The notes under the pieces: model-generated | The model's database searches: none | Told to the model about the DNA's origin: nothing | What the model saw: the letters and a program-made list of their open reading frames with translations, nothing else | From: Clostridioides sp. ES-S-0010-02 | GTDB taxonomy: Bacteria > Bacillota > Clostridia > Peptostreptococcales > Peptostreptococcaceae | Length of the DNA: 64,000 nt | Direction: 5' to 3' | Assembly (NCBI GenBank): GCA_020641055.1 | Contig: CP067345.1 | Span: forward strand, 3,527,317-3,591,316 | Made by a program: the position numbers and the translations under genes | Part shown: piece by piece, positions 9,641-18,401 of the stretch | Layout of the letters: each line of letters begins with the position of its first letter | How positions within the stretch are numbered: position 1 is the first letter of the stretch

Positions 9641-11344
9641 CTAATTTTTTTGCCACACTGCATATAATATGATATTTCTCTCTTCCATAGTGATTGTACC
9701 TGATACTATTGTTGATGGATCATTTCTAACTGTACTCCATCCTACAAATGTATAAGTATCGGCATCAAGACCATTAACATTTCCTAAAACAGTCACAGTA
9801 TCTCCTTTTTTATATTCTGTTGTATCAATAGGAGTTGTACCTGAAACAAATACTCCTGAAGGGAAGTTTGAACTATAAACCACCCTATAAGTTTTTTCGG
9901 CTACAGTAAAGTAAATTGTATTTGGAGTAATTCCAGAAGAATTAAGTATAACTGTTTGAGACTGACTTGCTGGGTCTAATTTATATCCAGCAGGAACCTT
10001 TGTAGAATCTGGAGTTATTGTATGGTTTCCAAGTACAGCATTAACAACCTCTGTGTATGTATCTCCAACTCTATTACCATCTTTATCTTTAAAACCAATT
10101 GTTAAAGTACGTTCTGCTTCTGAAGGCATCTTACTTACTGTAAAGTAAACTCTATCTGGTACAAGACCACTTGTACTAAGATTTACCATTTCAAATTGAT
10201 TATCTGGATTAAGTACATATCCATTTGGTACCTTTGTAGAATCAGATTCCACTCTATGATTTCCATATTCAGCTGGTAGTGTAACTGTATATGGGTCTCC
10301 AATTATTGCTTCACTATCTTTATCTTTAAAGTTAACTGTAACTATACGATTTACAAGTGGAATATCAGGACTTACTGTAAAATAAACAATACTCTTGTCA
10401 AGACCTGTTGGTTGTAAATTAACAGTCTGAGTTTGATTAGAAGGAGCAAGCTTATAACCATTAGGAACTTTTGATGTGTTTGGTGTTACATCATGTGAGC
10501 CTAGTATATCTGGAATTTCTTCTATATAAGTACTTCCAACATTATTTCCATCTTTATCTTTAAATCCAACTATAAGAACACGATCTTCTTCTGGAACTCC
10601 TGCATTATCAGGAATAACTGTAAAATCAACTACATTTGGATTAACTCCATTTTGAACAAGATTTACTACTTTAGATTGACTTGCTGGATCTAATTTATAT
10701 CCAGCAGGAATTTGTGTAGTATCAGGTGTAACAGTGCTATTTCCATACTTAGCTGGAACTTGAGTTGTATATGACCCAACTATAGCTCCTGTTTCTTTAT
10801 TTTTATAATTAACCTTAATAGAAAGTTTTGTATTTGAAATCTCAGTAGATGCATATGATGTTCTTGTAGCGTTTCCATTACCTGTATTAGGTGATGTATA
10901 GCTCCAACTTACTCCAGACATGTCTCGATTTGTAACAAAAGAATAAATTCCTGTCATTTGACTTCCTGTTATCCCTGCAGATGGTATGCCATTAGGAAAT
11001 CCATAGCTTGTTCCATAAATAGTTGAAACTTTTTCCCCATTAATTTGTAATACCCAACCTTCTTGAGAACCTCCTTTTGGATCATTCCCCCATACATATT
11101 TTACATTTAATGAGTTACCACCACATGGGACAAATAATGAGAAAAATGTTACATATCCATTTCCCATATTTGCACGAAAATCTACTTGATATCTTCCATT
11201 AATATCATATCTTCGCTCTGTATTTTGTAGTACTTCATTATTAACTTTATCTGGTAAAGTTTGTCCATATGATGGTACTCCTACACCAACAACTAAAGCT
11301 AAGGTTGCCAAAAAAGATGTTAGTTTACTCAATCTGTGTTTCAT
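9641..11344 (-). CDS. Secreted MucBP-like repeat protein with C-terminal InlB-type repeat
   Basis: Exported protein of ~567 residues. A signal peptide (about 1-28) is followed by a ~140-residue N-terminal domain rich in Gly, Ser, Tyr and Asn that I do not recognise. Four ~78-residue repeats (about 173-480) come next, each opening with VxFKDKDG-like strands, then a P(A/N)GYKLxP element and closing YFTV. These resemble MucBP modules of Gram-positive adhesins. The C-terminus (about 483-567) is one InlB B / Flg_new repeat ending LYAVW. No CWB2, LPxTG, LysM or membrane anchor is visible, so it may be released or held by another protein. ATG at 11344 follows GGAGGGGGA. It shares the InlB-type repeat with the adjacent CWB2 protein, which suggests a functional pair. 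Confidence 0.8.
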   Translation of the reverse strand: MKHRLSKLTSFLATLALVVGVGVPSYGQTLPDKVNNEVLQNTERRYDINGRYQVDFRANMGNGYVTFFSLFVPCGGNSLNVKYVWGNDPKGGSQEGWVLQINGEKVSTIYGTSYGFPNGIPSAGITGSQMTGIYSFVTNRDMSGVSWSYTSPNTGNGNATRTSYASTEISNTKLSIKVNYKNKETGAIVGSYTTQVPAKYGNSTVTPDTTQIPAGYKLDPASQSKVVNLVQNGVNPNVVDFTVIPDNAGVPEEDRVLIVGFKDKDGNNVGSTYIEEIPDILGSHDVTPNTSKVPNGYKLAPSNQTQTVNLQPTGLDKSIVYFTVSPDIPLVNRIVTVNFKDKDSEAIIGDPYTVTLPAEYGNHRVESDSTKVPNGYVLNPDNQFEMVNLSTSGLVPDRVYFTVSKMPSEAERTLTIGFKDKDGNRVGDTYTEVVNAVLGNHTITPDSTKVPAGYKLDPASQSQTVILNSSGITPNTIYFTVAEKTYRVVYSSNFPSGVFVSGTTPIDTTEYKKGDTVTVLGNVNGLDADTYTFVGWSTVRNDPSTIVSGTITMEERNIILYAVWQKN

Positions 11345-12329
11345 TAAAAATCCCCCTCCAATATTTTTTATTTCAAACAGATTTTTCATACTTTATTTTG
11401 CATAGTCTTTATCAAAACTATTTATTTAAAGTCTAATTAATCTATTATGAAGTCTATCTTAAAAGTGAAGTTTTTATAGTTTATTTAATTTTCACTTGAA
11501 ATCCTTTTTATTAAATAAAAAATATATTTAATTTTTACACAAAGATATTAATGCTCTATAGACTAGACATTTTAATTTTATTTTTGTAGAATTAAACAAC
11601 CTAAAAAACAATAAAGTAAGATATTTTATATATTTATATTACTTAAAGCAATTAACTTTAATTGTTTTCAATTTCATAAAAATTAGTTGTGATATAAGTA
11701 TGATATGTATTTAGAGTATCAATAATTTTTTAATTAAAATAATTATTTCAATTAAAATAATTATTTTAATTATGGTTATTATAGTTTCCGTTTGTTATAA
11801 AAGGGTTTTTTTTTATGTAAAAAAAACTATAAGAATATTATAAAAAATGTATATCAAATCCATTCAAAATTTTTTGCCACTTCTAATAATTGATTATCAG
11901 TAAAAGTACAGAACGACTGTTTACAAGATAAAGAAATAATTATAATTTTAATAGCATATATATATAATTTTAAAAAAAAAATGTATATATATGTAAAAAA
12001 AACTATTAATCATATAAATAGTGACTTTTTTATAACTAAGGGTCACTTTTTCCTTTATTTTACATTTATTGTATCATGATTTTTTATTTATTTCAATCTT
12101 ATACCACTTTTTTCCAAAACATTATTATTATTTTTTTATCTTTTTCGACTTTATATTCTTTATACATAATACTTAAATTAATTAAACTCATTTTATTATT
12201 CTATAAACATAAAATAATAGAAGACAAGATTAAAACAAATAATTTTTTATTTTTAACCTTGTCCCTTCTATTTTCAATTACATAAAACTTTATAACTGTA
12301 TCTCATAATCCAAATAAAAATGTATCTAT
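11345..12329. other. ~985-base AT-rich intergenic region without a supported gene
   Basis: It holds the 5' region of the MucBP-like gene and the 3' region of the broken FlxA-like gene. Visible structure: AAGTGAA/TTCACTT arms at about 11466-11507, a direct repeat with a palindrome at 11732-11771, and a weak stem AGTGAC/GTCACT near 12020-12053 followed by T. The only long open frame (12076-12285, +) has no SD and very poor composition. A small RNA is possible but I cannot support one. Confidence 0.5.
11732..11771. repeat. Direct repeat and 22-bp palindrome
   Basis: The 17-mer at 11732-11748 is repeated exactly at 11750-11766 (period 18). The second copy extends into a perfect 22-bp palindrome at 11750-11771, built from AATTAAAATAA and its complement. 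It may be an operator or simply low-complexity DNA. Confidence 0.6.
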
Positions 12330-13187
12330 CTAAATAGTAGTATCAATTCTTCTATGAGGTTTGTTTTCTAAATTAGCAATTTCCATTATGTATTCTACTT
12401 TATCAGTTTCTGTATATATTTTGTTTTCTTTTTTAACATTTTCCTCTTTAATATTTTCAGTACTATTTAAAACAGAATTTTTATACTTATCAACTGAATC
12501 ATTTGATATAATTATATGTTCTTCAGTAATAACATCAATAGATTCTTGTTTATTTTCATAAATTTCTTCTTCCTTACTCTTTTCATTTACTTTAATTTCT
12601 TCTAGCTTTTTATTATTATCTTTAATTTTATCTGTACTAGCATATAGTTGTTCTCCAAAAGACATATTAATCTGGCTTAAACCGCTACTTAATTTACCAC
12701 TCTCAAATGAATCAAATTTGGTAGGTGAATGACGAGTTTGACTACTCATTTCCATATTCTTAGTACGAATATCATCAAATAAACTAATTCTCATACTATT
12801 AGTTTTAGAAATATTTTTTATATCACAATCAGATGACACTAAAGTCTTTGTGGTATAGTAAGTTAATCCTTTTGCATAATCGTATTTATATTGAGAATTT
12901 TCTTGATTAATATCAGATTGTTTAGATTCTTTTTTAAGTGTACCCTCTTTGATTAATTGACTTGCATATTCCTGTTTTTGATTTTTCAAATCATTAATTT
13001 ATTGTTGTAATGCTTCAATTTTCATATTTTTTATCTTAGAATCCATATTTTTATCAGTTTTCAAATCTGTGATAAAACTTTCTAGCTTCTGTATTTGCTC
13101 ATCAAACTTTTCTAACTTGTCATTACTTTCATTGCTATAATTACTCTGATTTACATGTGTACTTCTTGTATTAACAGATATAGACAT
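12330..13187 (-). pseudogene. FlxA-like coiled-coil protein gene interrupted by one in-frame TAA
   Basis: The 858-base frame encodes 285 residues if one codon is read through. Residues 1-62 (13187 to 13002) end ALQQ, then TAA at 12999-13001, then IND and the rest in the same frame to 12330. The N-terminal part (KLEKFDEQIQKLESF..., then a K/E/Q heptad pattern) resembles FlxA-like proteins, whose helix would continue QQQIND; a CAA to TAA change explains the break. The C-terminal ~220 residues are Lys/Glu/Asn/Ser-rich with no recognised domain. The start at 13187 follows GGAGTAG. A downstream piece could start at TTG 12989, but no SD supports that. It follows the nitroreductase gene by 24 bases. 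A recent nonsense mutation, a sequencing error or read-through are the options. Confidence 0.8.
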
Positions 13188-13211
13188 TATAACTACTCCT
13201 ACTCAGATATT

Positions 13212-13850
13212 CTAAACTCTAGAGACTTTATAAACTACATTTCTAGCTTGTGGTAAATTCCCTTCTGGAACACCAACAGCAATACCAAATGGTACAGAAT
13301 ATCCTTCTGGTATATCTAGTAATTCTCTATATTTTTTATTTGTATCAAACTTCATCTTTATTGAATCTGATTCTTTTACATCATTGTCATCCAATACACT
13401 AACAAGACCTACAATATCCCCTTGCTCAACAGGTGTAAACAGACCCCTAACCATTCCTATTATGCAACTCCCAAGCCCTAAAGCTTGTGCAGCTGTTGTT
13501 ATGTTTCCTGTAAGTATTCCCACATCATATGGAGCCCATGAACTCTCTTCATCATAAGAAATAAATAAAACAGTTGGTGCACCATAAAATAATTTAAAAT
13601 TTTTATTTATTTCAACATTACTAACTTCATGAATTCTAGAAAGAGTATCATCACTAATCTCTTTTAAAAGTTTCTGGTCTTGTACAACAGTTATGTGCCA
13701 TGGCTGTTTATTACACCCTGAAGGTGCTGCAAATGCACAATGTAATAATGTATCTAATTGTTCATCTGTAATTTGCTCTGTTGTAAATTTTCGTATACTT
13801 CTACGTTCTTTTATCAAGTTTATTGTTTGATTATCTTGTAAATTATTCAT
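13212..13850 (-). CDS. Nitroreductase-family FMN oxidoreductase
   Basis: FMN-dependent NAD(P)H oxidoreductase of 212 residues. The N-terminal (K/E)RRSIRKF motif binds the FMN phosphate, and AAPSGCNKQPWHI is the conserved flavin-contact segment. The middle contains the GILTGNITTAAQALGLGSCIIG helix, and the C-terminus has the PEGYSVPFGIAVGVPEG element typical of the family. Family members reduce quinones, nitro compounds or flavins; the natural substrate here is unknown. ATG at 13850 follows AAGGGGA. The broken FlxA-like gene follows after 24 bases and is probably co-transcribed. Confidence 0.88.
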   Translation of the reverse strand: MNNLQDNQTINLIKERRSIRKFTTEQITDEQLDTLLHCAFAAPSGCNKQPWHITVVQDQKLLKEISDDTLSRIHEVSNVEINKNFKLFYGAPTVLFISYDEESSWAPYDVGILTGNITTAAQALGLGSCIIGMVRGLFTPVEQGDIVGLVSVLDDNDVKESDSIKMKFDTNKKYRELLDIPEGYSVPFGIAVGVPEGNLPQARNVVYKVSRV

Positions 13851-14024
13851 TATATCGATTCCCCTTTTTATGTATTTGTTAGTTTAAATACAAAATCTTT
13901 AGAAAATTAATTTTATAATTAAACTACTTTATATTCTTATTATAATTATTTTTAGTTTATATGTGAAGCTTTTATAACATCAAAACATCAATATATCTAC
14001 CTCACAAATAAACTTAAATACAAA

Positions 14025-14081
14025 ACTGGTATCACTCAACTATAGAAAATATCATTTTTCTATAGAACGATTAATACCAGT
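14025..14081 (-). terminator. Two-tier hairpin terminator after pilJ
   Basis: Outer arms ACTGGTAT/ATACCAGT (14025-14032, 14074-14081) enclose an inner CTATAGAAAA stem (14040-14065). On the minus strand it is followed by TTTTGTATTT. Confidence 0.8.
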
Positions 14082-14103
14082 AAAGTTGATAAAATTTACT
14101 ATA

Positions 14104-14913
14104 TTAATTTAAAGGACCCCAACCAGCTTTTGTATGAATCTCTGTTTTTACAGATTTAGTCTTACCATCAGCTGAATCAACATTCCATGACCTACCTGCA
14201 ACAGAAATACCATTGTTACCTTTATACCATCTACCTTCATCATAATCATAAACTAAAGATGTGTACCAATTACCTCCAGTCTTATCATTTGCAAATACAA
14301 CTACAGTAGCATCAGATTCAGTAGGGTTATATGCATATGGTTGTATATATAATGTTGCCTTACTTAAATTATATTTCTTTTTAAATTCATCTGGAATTGT
14401 AGGCCAACCATTTTTATATTTATTATTTAGTAAATAATTTCTAAAAGCATCATTCCCTTTTGAAGTCCCTGGTATTACAGAAGGGTCTACTGCAAATGAT
14501 GCAATCAAGTCCATCATACTTTGGTGTACATCTCTAGCCATCTCAACACCATCTGGATGTTCTGTACAAGTAACATAAACTTTTGCAATACTTTCTTCTC
14601 CAGTTATTCCATCATAACCATCATCAAACTTTGCTGAATATGTTCCACCTGACTTACACTTTGGCTCTGTTTCAAAATACTTACCATCCGTATTTTTTAA
14701 TACATCTTTTATAATTTCTTTTTTATCTTTGCTAGGTTCCTCAGCCACAGCAATAACAATTTGAGTCTTTATATTTTCTCTATTAGAAAGACATGTTACT
14801 GCTTTACTTTTCTCTATATTTTTAAAAAGCGCTGGTAACGCAACTATAACCAAAATTCCTATTATAGATATAACTACCAATAATTCAATTAGTGTAAAAC
14901 CCTTTTTATTCAT
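14104..14913 (-). CDS. pilJ: Type IV pilin PilJ
   Basis: Type IV pilin precursor with the class III signal MNKKG/FTLIELLVV: prepilin peptidase cuts after Gly, Glu5 of the mature protein is present, and a ~20-residue hydrophobic helix follows. The remaining ~225 residues form a large globular head. Three cysteines (in TCLSN, EPKCKS and VTCTEH contexts) match the zinc-binding cysteines known for C. difficile PilJ, which has an unusual two-lobed pilin fold. I choose the ATG at 14913, 9 bases after GGGA, giving 269 residues; an upstream ATG at 14928 has no SD. No other pilus gene is nearby, so assembly must use machinery encoded elsewhere. A hairpin terminator follows. Confidence 0.88.
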   Translation of the reverse strand: MNKKGFTLIELLVVISIIGILVIVALPALFKNIEKSKAVTCLSNRENIKTQIVIAVAEEPSKDKKEIIKDVLKNTDGKYFETEPKCKSGGTYSAKFDDGYDGITGEESIAKVYVTCTEHPDGVEMARDVHQSMMDLIASFAVDPSVIPGTSKGNDAFRNYLLNNKYKNGWPTIPDEFKKKYNLSKATLYIQPYAYNPTESDATVVVFANDKTGGNWYTSLVYDYDEGRWYKGNNGISVAGRSWNVDSADGKTKSVKTEIHTKAGWGPLN

Positions 14914-14959
14914 AATAATCATTCCCATTAAATAAAATTATAGTGTTTAATTTAATCTG

Positions 14960-15334
14960 CTATACAGTAATAAAGTGTCTACATAAAGTCCTTCCAACAA
15001 AAACTCCCAAAATACTTAATGCCAAATTAAAAAATATGTTTAGTCCAAATAATATATAATTCCCACTATCAAAAAACTTTACAGTTTCGAAGCTAAAAGT
15101 AGAAAATGTAGTTAGTCCTCCCATTAAACCAGTTGTCAAAAACAATTTTAAATTATTAGAAATAGAATCTGTCCTTATACTCATTTCCATTACAAAGCCA
15201 ATTAAAATTCCACCCAGAATATTGACCACCAAAGTCCCAAATGGAAACTTAGTTCCTACAAACTTTAGAGATATTAAATATCTTAATATAGCTCCTAAAA
15301 ATCCACCAATACCAACATATAATACTTGAATCAC
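14960..15334 (-). CDS. crcB: Fluoride exporter CrcB/Fluc
   Basis: Small four-helix membrane protein that exports fluoride as a dual-topology dimer. Family signatures are GIGGFLGAILRY, TLVVNILGG and the central GLMGGLTTFSTFSFE with the TTFST pore motif. I choose the GTG at 15334 (124 residues) because TAGGTG lies six bases upstream; a GTG at 15343 is also in frame but would overlap that SD. It follows thiI by about 40 bases, so it is probably the last gene of iscS-thiI-crcB. There is no fluoride riboswitch in the short gap. Only one crcB gene is present here, which suggests a homodimer unless a partner lies elsewhere. Confidence 0.9.
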   Translation of the reverse strand: MIQVLYVGIGGFLGAILRYLISLKFVGTKFPFGTLVVNILGGILIGFVMEMSIRTDSISNNLKLFLTTGLMGGLTTFSTFSFETVKFFDSGNYILFGLNIFFNLALSILGVFVGRTLCRHFITV

Positions 15335-15372
15335 ATATAACACCTACCCCAAATAACTAAATCACTTCCATA

Positions 15373-16548
15373 TTAAAATTCTATGTCTTCAACCTCTATT
15401 CCGTCAATTGCATCCTGTACTAATTTTTCAATATCAAGTGACAACTCAGATTTTTCTATTTTTTCTAGTCTAGGTTTAGTAACAGGTTTTCTAGGAGAAA
15501 ATACGCTACAGCAATCTTCTTCAGGTATTATAGATGTTTCAAAAGTCCCTATTTTCTTAGCTATATCAACTATGTCTGATTTGTCCATAGCTATAAGTGG
15601 TCTAAATACTGGTAAATTTACAACAGCATTAGTGCAAGTAAGCCCTTGTATAGTTTGAGATGCAACTTGACCAATACTTTCACCTGTAATCAAAGCATCA
15701 CAATGTCTTTTTTCAGAAAGTTTTTGTGCTATTCTCATCATAAATCTTCTTGAAAGAATAGTCGCTTCTTCTTCATTACAATTCTCGCCAATTGCTTTTT
15801 GTATTTCTAGTATATTTACCTTATGAAGCCTTACTCTACCACAATATTTAGCTAATATCTTAGCTAAATCTTTAACTTTTTCTTGTGACCTTTCACTTGT
15901 GAATGGATAGCTGTGAAAATGCACTGCTTCTACTTCCATACCCCTTTTTGCGACCATCCATGTTGCTACTGGACTATCTATACCACCAGACAAAAGAGAC
16001 ATCGCTCTACCATTAGTTCCAAGTGGTAATCCACCGTATCCAGGTATAGTATCACTATAAACCATAGTATGAAATTCTCTGTATTCACATTTTATTTTAA
16101 CTTCTGGATTTCTTACATCAACATCAATTCTATCTCCTACCTTTGATAATAAGTACCCACCTATATCCATACTCATTTCTTGAGAAGTTAATCTAAAAGA
16201 CTTATCTCCTCTTCTTGACTCTACCTTAAAAGTTTTATATCCAGCATCTATTTTTTCTTCTAGCATCTTTAAAGCTATTTCTTTTAATGTATCATAATCT
16301 TTTTTAGCTCTTACTCCAGGACACACACCTACTATACCAAATACTTTTCTAACTTCTTCAATAACTTCTTCATAATCATAATCTTCTAAATCGACATATA
16401 TTCTTCCATACTCTTTATATACATTAAATTTGCCAATTGGCTTTAACATATTTCTTATATTTCTTATAAGTCTATTCTCAAATATATATCTATTTTTTCC
16501 TTTTACTCCAATTTCTCCATACTTTACTATTAATATATTATACACCAT
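15373..16548 (-). CDS. thiI: tRNA 4-thiouridine sulfurtransferase ThiI
   Basis: Makes 4-thiouridine at position 8 of tRNA and can supply sulfur for thiamine thiazole. An N-terminal ferredoxin-like and THUMP region (about 1-165) binds tRNA. The PP-loop SGGIDSP (187-193) adenylates U8. A conserved Cys pair occurs in [13 protein letters not shown]. At 391 residues it lacks the C-terminal rhodanese domain of the E. coli enzyme, as is usual in Firmicutes, where the adjacent desulfurase delivers sulfur directly. The start is ATG 16548 or GTG 16545; GAGGTGA lies just ahead of both. It lies 45 bases downstream of iscS. Confidence 0.93.
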   Translation of the reverse strand: MVYNILIVKYGEIGVKGKNRYIFENRLIRNIRNMLKPIGKFNVYKEYGRIYVDLEDYDYEEVIEEVRKVFGIVGVCPGVRAKKDYDTLKEIALKMLEEKIDAGYKTFKVESRRGDKSFRLTSQEMSMDIGGYLLSKVGDRIDVDVRNPEVKIKCEYREFHTMVYSDTIPGYGGLPLGTNGRAMSLLSGGIDSPVATWMVAKRGMEVEAVHFHSYPFTSERSQEKVKDLAKILAKYCGRVRLHKVNILEIQKAIGENCNEEEATILSRRFMMRIAQKLSEKRHCDALITGESIGQVASQTIQGLTCTNAVVNLPVFRPLIAMDKSDIVDIAKKIGTFETSIIPEEDCCSVFSPRKPVTKPRLEKIEKSELSLDIEKLVQDAIDGIEVEDIEF

Positions 16549-16593
16549 TTCACCTCTTAAACTACTTTCTTCTTATTATTTATACAGTATTCT

Positions 16594-17745
16594 TTATTTC
16601 TTTCTCATTATTGACCTTAAATCACAAATTGATTCTTTTAATACTTTCACAGCTTCAGATATCTCATCTTCTGTATTCATATCAGATAGGCTAAACCTTA
16701 TTGTTCCATTGATTTCTTCATTTGTAAGACCTATGGCATTCAAAACATGACTACCTTTTTTCTTAGAAGAACATGCAGATCCAGTTGACACATAAATTCC
16801 TTTTTGCTCTAGGTAATGAAGTAAAACTTCTCCCTTTGTACCTATAAATGATACATTTAATATATGACATACGCCATCTTCTGGAGAATTAATTTTTATA
16901 TCTTCTATATTCTCAACTATTTTATTTCTAAATATGTTTTTTAAGTTATTTATCTTCAAAATAACAGCATCTAAATCTTTACTTAATATATTTACAGCTT
17001 CTCCAAGCCCATATATTCCAGGTACATTTTCTGTTCCAGACCTAATTCCAATTTCTTGTCCTCCTCCTGTTAGCATAGGCTTTAAGCGATTATTTTCCTT
17101 AATATACATAAATCCAATTCCCTTTGGACCATGAAATTTATGTGCGCTTACACTCATAAAATCTATATTGTATTTAGATGGTCTAAAGTTTATTTTTCCA
17201 TATGATTGAATAGCGTCTACATGGAAATATATCTTCTCTTTTAAAGACTTCAGATATTTTCCAACTTCATCTATTGGCTGTATAGTTCCTATTTCATTGT
17301 TAACATGCATCATACTTACTAAACATGTAGCTGATTTTATAGCATTTTTCAAATCTTCTATATTTATCTTTCCATCTTTTCCGACCTCTAAGTAAGTTAC
17401 TTCAAATCCATCTTCTTCTAAATCTTTTAGTGTGTTTAAAACAGAAGGATGTTCTATATTTGTAGATATTATATGATTTCTTCTCTTCTTATTTAGATTG
17501 GCAATACCTCTTATTATAGTATTATTACATTCTGTTCCACCTGATGTAAAATAAATCTCTTTATCTTTCGCGCCTAGAGATTTAGCTATAATTTGTCTTA
17601 CTTCTTTTATACCTTTTTCAACTTCCACACCTTTTCTATGAACAGAAGAAGGATTTCCATAATCCGTACTAAGTGCATATACCATTTTATCTATAACTTC
17701 TGGATAAGGTTTTGTAGTTGCACTATTATCTAAGTATATTTCCAA
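16594..17745 (-). CDS. Cysteine desulfurase (IscS/NifS family), partner of ThiI
   Basis: PLP enzyme that releases sulfur from cysteine as an enzyme persulfide. The PLP lysine is K203 (SVSAHKFHGPKG). The persulfide cysteine is C325 in STGSACSSKKKGSH, within the extended loop of NifS/IscS-type enzymes. EHPSVLN and the HVNNEIGTIQP segment are also typical. The 383 residues are full length. Translation starts at TTG 17745 after GGCAGGTG. Being immediately upstream of thiI suggests it mainly serves tRNA thiolation. It is distinct from an iscS of an isc operon, as no iscU or iscR lies nearby. Confidence 0.92.
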   Translation of the reverse strand: MEIYLDNSATTKPYPEVIDKMVYALSTDYGNPSSVHRKGVEVEKGIKEVRQIIAKSLGAKDKEIYFTSGGTECNNTIIRGIANLNKKRRNHIISTNIEHPSVLNTLKDLEEDGFEVTYLEVGKDGKINIEDLKNAIKSATCLVSMMHVNNEIGTIQPIDEVGKYLKSLKEKIYFHVDAIQSYGKINFRPSKYNIDFMSVSAHKFHGPKGIGFMYIKENNRLKPMLTGGGQEIGIRSGTENVPGIYGLGEAVNILSKDLDAVILKINNLKNIFRNKIVENIEDIKINSPEDGVCHILNVSFIGTKGEVLLHYLEQKGIYVSTGSACSSKKKGSHVLNAIGLTNEEINGTIRFSLSDMNTEDEISEAVKVLKESICDLRSIMRKK

Positions 17746-18089
17746 CTTAATTACACCTGCCTTTATTTAAAATCTTCAACTCTAATTATTATACCATTAA
17801 TTACAGTATTTTTTTTGTTAATCTTTATTAAAAAGATAATCTTAAGTTTATAGAATCTTCTTTCATAAAAATCTAGTTTTTCACTTAACTACAAAATTTT
17901 ATGCTAAAATATAATATATTTATACTATACCCTACAAAAATACGTGATAACATACAATATATGATAAAATAATATATTATATAAAATAAATATATTATAT
18001 TATACATATACTTATTTTTGCTATAAAGTCTATTTTTATAAGCTTACTTGTTATAAAAATAACTTTTATAATTTATATCAAAAAAAATA

Positions 18090-18118
18090 TTGATTTTTGT
18101 GTCGCATTTTGTTATAAT
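18090..18118 (+). promoter_or_regulatory. Sigma-A promoter of a small RNA
   Basis: TTGATT at 18090-18095 and TATAAT at 18113-18118 with an exact 17-base spacer. Nothing downstream is protein coding before a terminator at 18247-18272. Confidence 0.75.
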
Positions 18119-18124
18119 AAATTA

Positions 18125-18272
18125 AGGTTATCCCCCTGGTAACCCTAGTTAGTTAATATATCTATTCCCAATACCCTTTCATAAGGATATATTTTATATT
18201 TATTAAAAATCGAATTAATATCGGAAACTAATTCGATGGAAAAAAAGAGCTTACCCCGAGCTCTTTTTTTTT
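18125..18272 (+). ncRNA. Putative trans-acting small RNA with C-rich loops
   Basis: About 148 bases run from a good promoter to a strong intrinsic terminator (GAGCT 18247-18251 with AGCTC 18259-18263, extended by A6 against T9). No open reading frame with an SD is present. Three further hairpins are visible: GGTTA/TAACC at 18126-18144 with loop TCCCCCTGG; AATATATC/GATATATT at 18155-18193 enclosing TTCCCAATACCC; and ATCGAATTA/TAATTCGAT at 18209-18237. The terminator loop is TTACCCCG. Repeated unpaired C-runs are a hallmark of Gram-positive sRNAs that pair with SD sequences. It lies between convergent iscS and the ABC transporter operon and is not placed as a leader of either. I cannot match it to an Rfam family by eye. 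Confidence 0.7.
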
Positions 18273-18351
18273 CTGCAAAAATATAATATTAAGCTAAGAT
18301 AAAGTTAATGTAAGTATAATTTTAATTTTAAAAATCATATTAATTAGCACT

Positions 18352-18396
18352 AAAAAAGGATGTATTGAATTTCTAATATCAATACATCCTTTTTTT
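18352..18396. terminator. Terminator of the ABC transporter operon
   Basis: A long perfect stem with GGATGTATTGA and TCAATACATCC arms is flanked by A-run and T-run, so it can act on both strands. It ends the minus-strand transporter operon and insulates the small RNA gene. Confidence 0.9.
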
Positions 18397-18401
18397 ATAT
18401 A

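Noticed and set aside
9641-11389. Longer start at 11389 for the MucBP-like protein
   Set aside because: The strong SD GGAGGGGGA lies between it and ATG 11344, and the shorter form has a proper signal peptide.
12076-12285. Hydrophobic 69-residue frame that could be a type I toxin
   Set aside because: No SD, no promoter or antisense RNA that I could support, and composition is that of AT-rich non-coding DNA.
12330-12989. Separate gene starting at TTG 12989
   Set aside because: No SD, and the frame is continuous with the upstream fragment except for one stop codon, so a broken single gene is simpler.
15335-15372. Fluoride riboswitch before crcB
   Set aside because: The gap is ~38 bases and lacks the conserved pseudoknot elements.
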